From contig JBLHPE010000006.1 of assembly GCA_047624005.1 (NCBI GenBank), positions 13,560-77,559 of the forward strand: a stretch of DNA of 64,000 bases. Direction: 5' to 3'. The stretch's first letter is position 1. Each line of letters starts with the position of its first letter. Below are positions 50,317 through 58,579 of this stretch, piece after piece. A program made the translations under genes and the position numbers. Source of the stretch: Ascidiaceihabitans sp047624005 (GTDB lineage: Bacteria > Pseudomonadota > Alphaproteobacteria > Rhodobacterales > Rhodobacteraceae). The notes beneath the pieces are model-generated. The model had not been told where the DNA came from. It searched no databases and saw nothing but the letters and a program-made list of their open reading frames with translations.

Positions 50317-51354
50317 ATGGCTTTTTACGACGGACTATTTAACACGCTAGGCCTTCGGGAGTGGTGCGATCAGGATAAAAGTGACGGGCCAATGTCGATG
50401 GCGCAGTTACTTGCCAAAACCAATGGTACCGCAGCCGGCGAAGGTGGCCCAATCTTCCCCTTCCCTTCTCTAGATAACCTTCACGCTGCATGTTCATCTG
50501 TCGGCCAAAGCCGCGATGTGACCGCCGCAATCGAAACTGGCTTTCTAGCCGCAAAGCCTGCCCTTAAGGCCGTGCTTGACCCTATCACCCAACCCTTATC
50601 ATGGCTCCTTGATGGTGCCCTGTGGTTCTTCGAGGTGACGCCGTGGTGGATCTTGATCCCATTGCTTCTTGCCCTCGCCTATTATGCGTCCCGTTCTATC
50701 GGTGTGACCATCTTTGTGGCGCTCTCCTTCTTCGCTCTGGGTCTTGTGGACCACTATGATGTCGCGATGCAGACGCTATCCATCATCTTTGTCTGTACCA
50801 GTATATCTGTCGCCATCGGAGTTCCCATCGGTATCGCGATGTCGAAATCTGATCGGTTGCAAAGGTCGACGGTGCCTATATTGGACTTGCTCCAAACCCT
50901 ACCCACCTTTGTTTATCTGATCCCCCTGATCTTCTTGTTTTCGGTGACGGAATCCAAATTGTACGGCATCGCGATCATCCTATACGCGGTTGTGCCTGTG
51001 ATCCGCCTGACCGACCTTGGCATTCGCCTTGTCGATAAAGATGTAATCGAGGCCGCAAATGCATTCGGCATGACGGCACGCCAAAAACTGTTGGGTGTTG
51101 AACTGCCATTGGCGTTGCCAAATATTATGGCTGGTATCAACCAAACCATCATGATGAGCCTTGCAATGGTTGTTATCGCCTCCCTCGTTTCTGCCCCTGG
51201 TTTGGGTCGCAACGTGTTGATCGGTATTCGTCAGCTTGAACTTGGTGTTGGTATCGTCGGCGGTATCGGGATTGTGCTGCTTGCAGTCATCCTTGACCGC
51301 ACCTCTAAAGCGGCGCTGCAACGCGTCGACAAACAACAACAAGCCGGCCACTGA
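50317..51354 (+). CDS. Betaine-type ABC transporter permease (ProW/OpuAB-like)
   Basis: Membrane subunit of the same importer. It has 345 residues, with an N-terminal hydrophilic region of about 70 residues, then membrane segments including WWILIPLLLALAYYASRSIG, GVTIFVALSFFALGLV and ISVAIGVPIGIAMSKS. The binding-protein-dependent permease motif lies in EAANAFGMTARQKLLGVELPLALPNIMAG, the EAA-loop region that docks on the ATPase. It ends 11 bases before the ATPase gene. Confidence 0.92.
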   Translation: MAFYDGLFNTLGLREWCDQDKSDGPMSMAQLLAKTNGTAAGEGGPIFPFPSLDNLHAACSSVGQSRDVTAAIETGFLAAKPALKAVLDPITQPLSWLLDGALWFFEVTPWWILIPLLLALAYYASRSIGVTIFVALSFFALGLVDHYDVAMQTLSIIFVCTSISVAIGVPIGIAMSKSDRLQRSTVPILDLLQTLPTFVYLIPLIFLFSVTESKLYGIAIILYAVVPVIRLTDLGIRLVDKDVIEAANAFGMTARQKLLGVELPLALPNIMAGINQTIMMSLAMVVIASLVSAPGLGRNVLIGIRQLELGVGIVGGIGIVLLAVILDRTSKAALQRVDKQQQAGH

Positions 51355-51365
51355 GGAATTAGCAG

Positions 51366-52406
51366 ATGACAAAAACACCTAAAGTCAGCCTGCGTGGCGT
51401 CTACAAAATCTTTGGCATGAACCCTGCCGAAGTTTTGCCAGAGGTCTTGAACGGCATGAGCAAAGAAGATCTGTTGGCCAAACACAAACATGTGCTTGGC
51501 CTGCAGGACATCAACGTCGATATGCAAGCTGGCGAAATCAGCGTTGTCATGGGGCTGTCCGGCTCGGGAAAATCAACGTTGATCCGCCACCTGAACCGCT
51601 TGATCGAACCCACTGCGGGCGAAATATTGATCGACGGCGAAGACGTCATGAAGGTGGACGAAGACGAGTTGCGCGAATTGCGTCGCACCAAAATGTCTAT
51701 GGTTTTTCAGAAGTTCGCATTGTTGCCACATCGCACGGTTTTACAGAATGCCGCGACTGCACTTGAAGTTCGAGGGGCAGACAAAGCTGAACAAGAGGCC
51801 GAAGCCATGAAATGGCTCGCCCGCGTCGGACTTGGGGGATACGAAAACCGCTACCCCAATGAATTGTCAGGCGGCATGCAGCAACGTGTGGGTATCGCCC
51901 GCGCGCTAACCTCCAACTCCGATATCATGTTGATGGATGAGGCGTTCTCGGCCCTCGACCCACTTATCCGGACAGACATGCAGGACTTGTTGCTTGAACT
52001 TCAACTAGAGCTGAAGAAGACGGTTATCTTCATTACACATGACTTGGACGAAGCTCTGAAACTGGCGGATCACCTTGTGATCCTCAAAGACGGTGCTGTC
52101 ATTCAGCAAGGAGAACCACAAGAAATCTTGTTGAACCCGGCAGATCCTTACATCGAAGATTTTGTCAGCGACATCAATCGTGCCCGCGTGTTGCGCATCC
52201 GCTCGGTTATGAAGCCATTGGAAAGCAAAAAGTTCACGGGTGACGTGAATGCAGATGACAATCTGGAGTCTGTGATCGCCTTGTCAGAAGGCAACACCGC
52301 TTTGAACTACCGCGTTGTAAGCGACGGTGAAGCAATCGGTGAACTTGATATGCGTGATCTAGTCAAAGCACTGGTACCGCGTGTTTCAAGCACGCAAGCC
52401 GCTTAA
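51366..52406 (+). CDS. Betaine-type ABC transporter ATPase (ProV/OpuAA-like)
   Basis: ATP-binding subunit of 346 residues. Its N terminus has the extra segment typical of ProV-type proteins (VSLRGVYKIFGMNPAEVLPE and SKEDLLAKHKHVLGLQ). Walker A is GLSGSGKST, the signature is LSGGMQQRVGIARAL, Walker B is IMLMDEAFSALD and the switch His lies in FITHDLDEAL. The region after about residue 270 is a regulatory tail with only a partial CBS-like appearance. It completes a three-gene importer operon and converges on tupA. Confidence 0.93.
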   Translation: MTKTPKVSLRGVYKIFGMNPAEVLPEVLNGMSKEDLLAKHKHVLGLQDINVDMQAGEISVVMGLSGSGKSTLIRHLNRLIEPTAGEILIDGEDVMKVDEDELRELRRTKMSMVFQKFALLPHRTVLQNAATALEVRGADKAEQEAEAMKWLARVGLGGYENRYPNELSGGMQQRVGIARALTSNSDIMLMDEAFSALDPLIRTDMQDLLLELQLELKKTVIFITHDLDEALKLADHLVILKDGAVIQQGEPQEILLNPADPYIEDFVSDINRARVLRIRSVMKPLESKKFTGDVNADDNLESVIALSEGNTALNYRVVSDGEAIGELDMRDLVKALVPRVSSTQAA

Positions 52407-52441
52407 CAAAACTGCGGAGGTGGTTTCGACCGCCTTCGCAC

Positions 52442-53245
52442 CTATTGATCTTGCGCGTTGAATACAAACAGCGTTTCGCCGTCTATCGTGTATCCATTGA
52501 TTAAGTCTGCGGCCTTTTCGCTAACCAGCCAGCCTTCAACCTTCATTGCTAAATCGTGCCTAATTATTGCATGTTTTTCAGGGTTAACCGGTAAAAATGT
52601 ATACTGGTTGAACAACGCCGGATCGCCAGAATACAGCAAAACCAAGTTAGCCTTGTTTTTGAAATTCAACCAACTTGCACGATCTGACAAAATGTAAGCG
52701 CTCATGCCGGATGCCGTGTTCAAAGCGCCACCCATACCAGCCCCGACAGCGCGATACCAAGCACCAAACTTTTCTGGATCAAGTTTAGCGCGGCGCCAAA
52801 TATCCAGTTCGGCCTTGTGCGTCCCACTGTTGTCACCACGACTTACGAACGTCGCTTTGGTCTGCGCAATTTTTTGGACCGCAGTGCTTGCACTTGTGAC
52901 TTTGGCAATCTCCGCTTCATCATTTTCAGGGCCTATCAAGACAAAGTCATTGTACATGATTTCACGGCGGTGCGTGCCAAACCCACCCGAAACGAATGCT
53001 TCTTCTGCGTCTCGTGAATGAACTAGGATCGCATCAACATCCCCAGCCTCACCGAGCCGCAACGCCTGCCCCGTACCGACAACCAACAACTGCACTTCGA
53101 TCCCTAGGTCGGCTTTGATCTCCGGTAAAAGTACATCCGCTAATCCCGAGTTTTCGAAGGATGTCGTGACTGCCATTTTCATCGTTTCTGCATAAGCAAG
53201 CGGTGCCCAAGCCAGAACCACAATAGACAAAAAATACCGGATCAT
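52442..53245 (-). CDS. tupA: Tungstate ABC transporter binding protein
   Basis: Periplasmic high-affinity oxyanion-binding protein, probably for tungstate. It has 267 residues with a signal peptide ending AYA. The TupA signature TTSFENSGLADVLLPEI follows at once, then VVGTGQALRLGEAGDVDAIL and the oxyanion-binding SRGDNSGTHKAELDIW, all characteristic of TupA rather than ModA. It is the last gene of tupB-tupC-tupA, overlapping tupC by four bases. Tungstate use would suit a tungsten- or molybdenum-dependent formate or aldehyde oxidoreductase elsewhere in the genome. Confidence 0.92.
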   Translation of the reverse strand: MIRYFLSIVVLAWAPLAYAETMKMAVTTSFENSGLADVLLPEIKADLGIEVQLLVVGTGQALRLGEAGDVDAILVHSRDAEEAFVSGGFGTHRREIMYNDFVLIGPENDEAEIAKVTSASTAVQKIAQTKATFVSRGDNSGTHKAELDIWRRAKLDPEKFGAWYRAVGAGMGGALNTASGMSAYILSDRASWLNFKNKANLVLLYSGDPALFNQYTFLPVNPEKHAIIRHDLAMKVEGWLVSEKAADLINGYTIDGETLFVFNAQDQ

Positions 53246-53949
53246 ATTAGGATATCTCCCTTCAAGAACGCCTTAAGCTCTGCCGTTTTTGGAGCGTCAA
53301 ACAAGTCGTGCGCAGGTCCCTTTTCAACAATACGGCCAGACATCACAAAAATCACTTCGGACGCCAAACGCCGCGCTTGCCCCATGTCGTGGGTCGCCAT
53401 AATAATACGAGTCCCAGCAGCGGCAGCTTCAAGTAACAACGCTTCGATTTCGCGGGTAGATTGACCGTCAAGATTTGAACATGGCTCGTCCAGAAACAAC
53501 ACTTCAGGATCCCGTATTAACGCCCGCGCAATAGCAAGTTTCTGCCGCTCCCCGCCAGACAGTCGCGTGGCAGGGTGATCCTTCACCCGTGTCAGGCCAG
53601 TCCGTTCAATCCAATGATCCACGGCAGTTTTTATCTTAGGTTTTGGTGTCTTGAGCAATTCGAGAGGATAGCTGAGGTTTTCAGCAACTGAGCGGCGAAG
53701 AACGACTGGCGATTGGAACACATACGCGTGGTTTGCTTGATCTGGTTGCGCCCAGGTCACGGTGCCTTCACTGATCCGCTCGATCCCGTGCATTACCCGC
53801 AACAGGGTCGTTTTACCCGATCCGTTGGGGCCAATCACCATCGTCGGGCCACCTTGATCAATCATAAGATCAATCGGTCCCAAAACAGATTTTCCACGCT
53901 TGCGGACACTCAGGCCTGCGAGGGTCAGGGGGAACAATTCGCTCACCAT
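53242..53949 (-). CDS. tupC: Tungstate ABC transporter ATPase
   Basis: ATP-binding subunit of 235 residues from the ATG at 53949, which follows AGGAGGGG; a start ten codons upstream lies inside tupB. Walker A is GPNGSGKTT, the signature LSGGERQKLAIARAL, Walker B VLFLDEPCSNLD and the switch His in MATHDMGQARRLA. Its start overlaps the end of the permease gene by seven bases. No regulatory TOBE domain is present. Confidence 0.92.
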   Translation of the reverse strand: MVSELFPLTLAGLSVRKRGKSVLGPIDLMIDQGGPTMVIGPNGSGKTTLLRVMHGIERISEGTVTWAQPDQANHAYVFQSPVVLRRSVAENLSYPLELLKTPKPKIKTAVDHWIERTGLTRVKDHPATRLSGGERQKLAIARALIRDPEVLFLDEPCSNLDGQSTREIEALLLEAAAAGTRIIMATHDMGQARRLASEVIFVMSGRIVEKGPAHDLFDAPKTAELKAFLKGDILI

Positions 53950-54647
53950 CTCCCCTCCTGTTCTGTACGCGACAGCCAATGGATCGCGATATTTACGAAC
54001 AACGCCAGCCCGATCAATACAAAGCCCAAGCCTAACGCCAATGCAAAATCGCCCTTACCTGTTTCCAACGCAATTGCCGTGGTCAACACACGGGTCGCAT
54101 GATCAATATTTCCGCCCACAATCATGATCGCTCCAACTTCACCAATGGCCCGCCCAAATCCGGCAAGACCTGCTGTTAGCAAGTTCCGTCGCCCATCCCA
54201 GATCAGCGTTTTGATCCGTTGCCACTTGCTAGTGTTCAGCGAGATAAGGAGGTCGTGGTATTCGGCCCAAAGTTCTCGCATCGCCTGATGTGAAATCGAC
54301 GCAATGAGCGGTGTAATAATCACCACCTGCGCGATGATCATAGCCCACGGTGTGAACAACAAGCCGAACACCCCAAACGGACCAGAACGCGAAAGCATGA
54401 TGTAAACGATCAGCCCGACAACAACCGGCGGCAACCCCATCAAAGCGTTGATAATTGAAATCACAAGGCGGCGGTATTTGAACCGCTGCACTGCCAGAAA
54501 GGTGCCAAAAGGCATCGCTATTGCTGAGGCAATGACTAAGGCGGTCAGGCTGACCTGAAGCGAGCGCAAGCTGATCTCCCACAGCTCTGCGTCAAACGTC
54601 ACGATCAAGTGTAACGCGGCCAACAGTCCTTGGGCAATATCGTTCAT
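53943..54647 (-). CDS. tupB: Tungstate ABC transporter permease
   Basis: Membrane subunit of 234 residues from the ATG at 54647 (MNDIAQGLLAALHLIV); a GTG four codons upstream is an alternative. About five or six membrane spans are visible. The permease docking motif is in LISLNTSKWQRIKTLIWDGR, with AGFGRAIGEVGAIMIVGGNI, a sequence strongly typical of TupB. It is the first gene of the operon. The hairpin that ends the afuA-type gene lies just upstream of its promoter region. Confidence 0.92.
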   Translation of the reverse strand: MNDIAQGLLAALHLIVTFDAELWEISLRSLQVSLTALVIASAIAMPFGTFLAVQRFKYRRLVISIINALMGLPPVVVGLIVYIMLSRSGPFGVFGLLFTPWAMIIAQVVIITPLIASISHQAMRELWAEYHDLLISLNTSKWQRIKTLIWDGRRNLLTAGLAGFGRAIGEVGAIMIVGGNIDHATRVLTTAIALETGKGDFALALGLGFVLIGLALFVNIAIHWLSRTEQEGRW

Positions 54648-54699
54648 TGGCGTCAGCACCTGCTGAGAAATCTAAACGCTGGGATATACGATTCTATAA

Positions 54700-54733
54700 A
54701 ACAAGAACAGACGCACAATGATGTGCGCCTGTT
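54700..54733 (-). terminator. Terminator after the ferric-iron binding protein gene (minus strand)
   Basis: Twelve-base arms AACAGACGCACA / TGTGCGCCTGTT with one mismatch and a four-base loop. Read on the minus strand the stem is followed by TTCTTGTTTT. It begins 28 bases beyond the stop of the afuA-type gene. Confidence 0.7.
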
Positions 54734-54760
54734 TGAATATTGCGTGCCCTATCGGAAGGA

Positions 54761-55783
54761 TTACTTCCACCCAACCATATCGATAATTTTCTGTGCGGTG
54801 GTCACGTTTTTCGCAACGGCGCTTAGGTCAACATCGTCAGCTTTGAACATACCAAGCTTTGCAACAGATGGGCTAAGGCCAACACCAGCAACTGCTGGGT
54901 ATTCGTCATTGCCCGCAGAGAAGTATTGCTGCGCTTGATCCGACGCGAGGTATTCCATGAACTTGATCGCGTTGTCACGGTTAGGTGCATTTTTCGCGAC
55001 GCCACCGCCAGACAAATTCATATGTGCGCCCTCAGCTTCCTGGGATGGGAAAACCCAGCCGATCATGTCGATGTCAGATGTCACACCTTTTACGTCTTTG
55101 CGCAGGGCGCGGGCGAAGTAATACGTATTGGAGATTGAAATTTCGCATTCGCCTGACACCAAGCCACGAAGTTGATCTGTGTCGCCACCCTGTGGGTCAC
55201 GTGCAAAGTTATCAACAAAGCCTTTGGCCCATGCTGTTGCCGCTTCGTCACCGTGATTTGTGATGATGGCTGACAACAGAGTTTGTGAGTAAACGTTGCC
55301 TGAAGACCGGTGGCACACCATTCCTTTGTACTGTGGATCGGCCAGTTCAACATAGGACATTGGTGGGGTTGCTACATCGTTTTTGTCATAGAAAATAATA
55401 CGTGCACGTTGGGAGAAGCCAAACCACTGATTGTCGGAGTCTTGCAGCTTGCTTGGAACCCGCGTTTCCAATGTGGCGCTTTCGATGGACTGTAGAACGC
55501 CCGCGTTTTTGGCGCGTTCTAGACGTGTTGTGTCGACCGTCAAAAGAACGTCCGCCGGTGAATTTGCACCCTCGGCTGCCATGCGCGCAATTAGCTCATC
55601 GCCTTTGCCCTCGATACGGTTGATCGTGATGCCTGTGGCTTCGGTAAAGTCAGAATACAATCGTTCGTCCGTGTCATAGTGACGTGAGGAATACAGATTC
55701 AACTCACCTTCAGCGTAGGTTGCGGAAACACTGGACCCAACGAGGGTTGCGACGATGACTGGGAATTTGATTTTCATGGACAT
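54761..55783 (-). CDS. Ferric-iron ABC transporter binding protein (FbpA/AfuA/IdiA type), orphan
   Basis: Periplasmic Fe3+-binding protein of 340 residues from the ATG at 55783, which follows GGAGGG. Signal peptide MSMKIKFPVIVATLVGSSVSATYA, then LNLYSSRHYDTDERLYSDF, the classic FbpA-family opening with the iron-ligand Tyr region. The paired Tyr ligands are in SISNTYYFARAL, and MEYLASDQAQQYFSAGNDEYPA is the conserved C-terminal block. No permease or ATPase for iron is adjacent on either side, so the partner genes must lie elsewhere. A short palindrome upstream may bind an iron regulator. Confidence 0.9.
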   Translation of the reverse strand: MSMKIKFPVIVATLVGSSVSATYAEGELNLYSSRHYDTDERLYSDFTEATGITINRIEGKGDELIARMAAEGANSPADVLLTVDTTRLERAKNAGVLQSIESATLETRVPSKLQDSDNQWFGFSQRARIIFYDKNDVATPPMSYVELADPQYKGMVCHRSSGNVYSQTLLSAIITNHGDEAATAWAKGFVDNFARDPQGGDTDQLRGLVSGECEISISNTYYFARALRKDVKGVTSDIDMIGWVFPSQEAEGAHMNLSGGGVAKNAPNRDNAIKFMEYLASDQAQQYFSAGNDEYPAVAGVGLSPSVAKLGMFKADDVDLSAVAKNVTTAQKIIDMVGWK

Positions 55784-55809
55784 GCTGCCCTCCAAGATTA
55801 ACTTACTCT

Positions 55810-55823
55810 TTTAGTCAACTAAA
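55810..55823. promoter_or_regulatory. Short palindrome upstream of the ferric-iron binding protein gene
   Basis: TTTAGT and ACTAAA arms with a two-base centre, 27-40 bases before the start codon. Its ends resemble the Irr-type iron control element (TTTAGAA...TTCTAAA), but the spacing is shorter, so the match is weak. The region is AT-rich and overlaps where a promoter is expected. Confidence 0.35.
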
Positions 55824-55904
55824 CGATTTCCAGCGCAACACAAGGTTCTTGAGTAAATTAGTCGGAATAAAATTTTCGGAGCAAACCGGAGATAAAAAAC
55901 CAAT

Positions 55905-56675
55905 TTAGCCAATGCGTCCCGCAAAGGTTCCAACTTCAATACCTGCAGCTTCAAGCGTTTTGCGTACGGAATTTGCTATTTGAACAGCCGTCGTCCCATC
56001 GCCATGCAGACAGATAGTATCGATCGGGGTCGGTATATGCTTACCGCTTTCGGTTATGATAGCTTGGGCTTGCACCATATCAACCATGCGCTTCCCTGCC
56101 ACTTCTGGGTCATGGATCACGGCCCCCGGCATGCTACGATCAACCAAAGTTGCGTCGTCGTTATAGGCACGATCCGCAAATATTTCGCAGACGTATTTAC
56201 AGCCCAAGGATTGCACCGCTTTCACCTGCTCAGTCGCGGCCAAGACCATGATGATCAGATCGGGATCAACCGACAACGCAGCCTCGTAAAGCGCCCGTGA
56301 CATTGCCTCGTCTTCGCAGGTCATGTTCGACATCGCACCATGCAATTTCAGATGCCGAACCTTCACGCCCAACGCCCGCGCCATTCCAAGGGATGCCCCG
56401 ACTTGGACCCGTATCGAATTTTGCAAAGACCCGATTGGAATATGCATTCGCCGCCGCCCGAATCCCTGCAGATCAGCAAAACCTGGATGCGTTCCGATCC
56501 CGACCCCGTTGTCACGTGCAAGCGTCATCGTTTCGGCCATCACATCAGGGTCGCCAGCATGCGCCCCGCAGGCGATATTGGCGGAGGATACGATTTTTAG
56601 CAAAGCGGCATCATCGCCCATCTTCCAAGGGCCAAAACTCTCGCCCATATCAGCGTTCAGATCGACGTATGTCAT
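55905..56675 (-). CDS. pxpA: 5-oxoprolinase subunit A (LamB/YcsF)
   Basis: With PxpB and PxpC forms the ATP-dependent 5-oxoprolinase that opens 5-oxoproline to glutamate. It has 256 residues and the family signatures VDLNADMGESFGPWKMGDD at the N terminus, SANIACGAHAGDPDVM near 31-46, HLKLHGAMSN and EIFADRAYNDDATLVDRSMPGA. The C-terminal ICLHGDGTTAVQIANSVR is also standard. It follows pxpC by six bases and is the last gene of pxpB-pxpC-pxpA. Confidence 0.94.
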   Translation of the reverse strand: MTYVDLNADMGESFGPWKMGDDAALLKIVSSANIACGAHAGDPDVMAETMTLARDNGVGIGTHPGFADLQGFGRRRMHIPIGSLQNSIRVQVGASLGMARALGVKVRHLKLHGAMSNMTCEDEAMSRALYEAALSVDPDLIIMVLAATEQVKAVQSLGCKYVCEIFADRAYNDDATLVDRSMPGAVIHDPEVAGKRMVDMVQAQAIITESGKHIPTPIDTICLHGDGTTAVQIANSVRKTLEAAGIEVGTFAGRIG

Positions 56676-56681
56676 GCTGTA

Positions 56682-57704
56682 TTATCCTTCATCTAACGAA
56701 GAGCGGTTGGCCGAGACTGCACCGCTTATCAATTGGTAGCTAAGCAAATTTTGAATCTTCGATACATCACGCACCAAAGGTTTCACAGACTTTTGCAATT
56801 TTTCCAGCGCGGCATTGGCCCGTGCTTGGGCTGCCGCACCCTCATCAAACGAAAGAAGTTCAAACCGAAACGTACTGCCAATGGGTGCCTGCGAAACCTT
56901 GCTAAGATCAGCTGGCAATATCGTTCCAATACGCGGATATCCCCCAGTCGTTTGGCATTCGTGCATCAAGACAAATGGCGTGCCGTCGCCCGTTATTTGA
57001 ATGTCGCCTGCGATGGTGACCTCGGACACAATATTAAGCTGGTCGTTTGCGTTGAAACCCGTCCCCTCGAAATCCATTCGAATACCTTGGCGGTTTCCAC
57101 GTGGGTCGCGGTGAAAGTCAGTTTGTGTAAATCGTGTGATCGTCTCCACATCAAATTTGTCGCTTTGCATACTGCGCACGAATCGAATTTTGCCGCCCTC
57201 TAGGCGCGCGTCGGGAACCAAATGCAAGCCAACCTCTGTGCCCTGATCAGCACTGGTGGGCAACCGATCACCAACAGCGACTAACGTGCCCAAACCCGCC
57301 GACATATGGCAACCGCGCGTCCCCAAATACTGCGGCGTGTCAAAACCGTTCCCAACGTGCAGGTATCCAAAGTTTCCGCGTCGCGCGGCACCTATTTTCA
57401 AGATAGCACCTGCGGGAAAAAGATGACTGGCATTCCACTGTATCGTAACGCCATCAATTGAGGCGTCCATGACCGCGCCAGTCAACGCTATGCGCACATC
57501 CCCCGTTGCCTCAAACGCACCACCCATTCCAGCCATTTCGAGTGCGGCACACGTAGGCGCGTGCCCAAGCAAAGCTGCCCCTTCATATAACGCCGTTGGG
57601 TCTGACGCCCCTCCCCGCGTAAGTCCCGCGGACATGAAACCGGGTCGCCCCAAATCTTGGATGGCAACGGCTGGTCCGATACTGCGAACGATTAAGTCCG
57701 TCAT
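56682..57704 (-). CDS. pxpC: 5-oxoprolinase subunit C (biotin-dependent carboxylase-like, KipA/AHS2)
   Basis: A 340-residue AHS2-domain protein. Motifs are IRSIGPAVAIQDLGRPGFMS, TRGGASDPTALYEGAALLGH, MAGMGGAFEATGDVRIALTG, and FVLMHECQTTGGYPRIGTI near 240-258. Its start overlaps the pxpB stop by four bases. Related proteins include urea amidolyase and KipA, but the three-gene pxp context decides the function here. Confidence 0.92.
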   Translation of the reverse strand: MTDLIVRSIGPAVAIQDLGRPGFMSAGLTRGGASDPTALYEGAALLGHAPTCAALEMAGMGGAFEATGDVRIALTGAVMDASIDGVTIQWNASHLFPAGAILKIGAARRGNFGYLHVGNGFDTPQYLGTRGCHMSAGLGTLVAVGDRLPTSADQGTEVGLHLVPDARLEGGKIRFVRSMQSDKFDVETITRFTQTDFHRDPRGNRQGIRMDFEGTGFNANDQLNIVSEVTIAGDIQITGDGTPFVLMHECQTTGGYPRIGTILPADLSKVSQAPIGSTFRFELLSFDEGAAAQARANAALEKLQKSVKPLVRDVSKIQNLLSYQLISGAVSANRSSLDEG

Positions 57705-58474
57705 GCCAGAACCTCGGTTTGGGCACCACCATTCCCAGTTTGATCTGTGGCTTCGATGCGTTGGAATTCCACTTCGCTCACCGGATCAAAGATCATTTCA
57801 TCACCAGGCGACAGCAGAAATGGGTGTTCGGAATTTGGGCGAAAAGACAAGAACCCAGTCGCACCAACATGGCGCCATCCAGTGGGCGTATCATAAGGAA
57901 AAAGACAAAATTGGCTTACGGCCGTCACCAAAGAACCTGCCGGTACTTTGGGCGTAATGCTGGTTTGTCTGGGAATATTCCAATGATCTGGCAGGGTGCC
58001 TAGGTAAGGTTGACCCGGCGCAAATCCGATTGTGAGCACACGCATCGTCGTTGTCGACAAATCAGTGATCGCTTGGGCAATGGAACGTCCCGCCAATTCT
58101 GCGGCTTCCGCCAATTGTGGCGCACGCTCCGTGCCAAACAACGTCGGAACACGCCACAACGTTCGCCCCAAAGGCAAGGGTGCTGACAACCAATTTTGAG
58201 TAGCGAGTAATTCTTGCAAACGCTCTATTATTGGTTCGGCCCGATACTTGGATAAGTCGATCCTTATAAAGGTTGAGACAAGGGTTGAATTACTTTCCTC
58301 TACCTCGGCCCACTCCAACGCAGCCACAGCAGCACGGAACGCAATTGCGGCGCGGTTTGCGGGTTCTGACAGCACACCAGCAAAGGTCACAATTATACCG
58401 GCCAAGCCGACTGTCTTGATTTGCGGCCATGTTATTGAGGGGTCAGTAAATTCTGTCATTGAAAGGCTTTTCAT
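57701..58474 (-). CDS. pxpB: 5-oxoprolinase subunit B (KipI/AHS1)
   Basis: A 257-residue AHS1-domain protein, first gene of the pxp operon. The conserved carboxyl-half sequences are TMRVLTIGFAPGQPYLGTLP, PRQTSITPKVPAGSLVTAV and FLFPYDTPTGWRHVGAT with FRPNSEHPFLLSPGDEM. An ATG five codons inside is an equally good start. About 105 bases separate it from the divergent matB gene, where both promoters should lie. Confidence 0.92.
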   Translation of the reverse strand: MKSLSMTEFTDPSITWPQIKTVGLAGIIVTFAGVLSEPANRAAIAFRAAVAALEWAEVEESNSTLVSTFIRIDLSKYRAEPIIERLQELLATQNWLSAPLPLGRTLWRVPTLFGTERAPQLAEAAELAGRSIAQAITDLSTTTMRVLTIGFAPGQPYLGTLPDHWNIPRQTSITPKVPAGSLVTAVSQFCLFPYDTPTGWRHVGATGFLSFRPNSEHPFLLSPGDEMIFDPVSEVEFQRIEATDQTGNGGAQTEVLA

Positions 58475-58579
58475 CCAGTTGATACCACCAGACTAGGCCG
58501 TGGGCGTACGGGTCGCAAGCAAGGCTTGGCCAATCTGACTGAACCAGTTTAGAAACAAAATGAGCAAAGGAATTTGATT

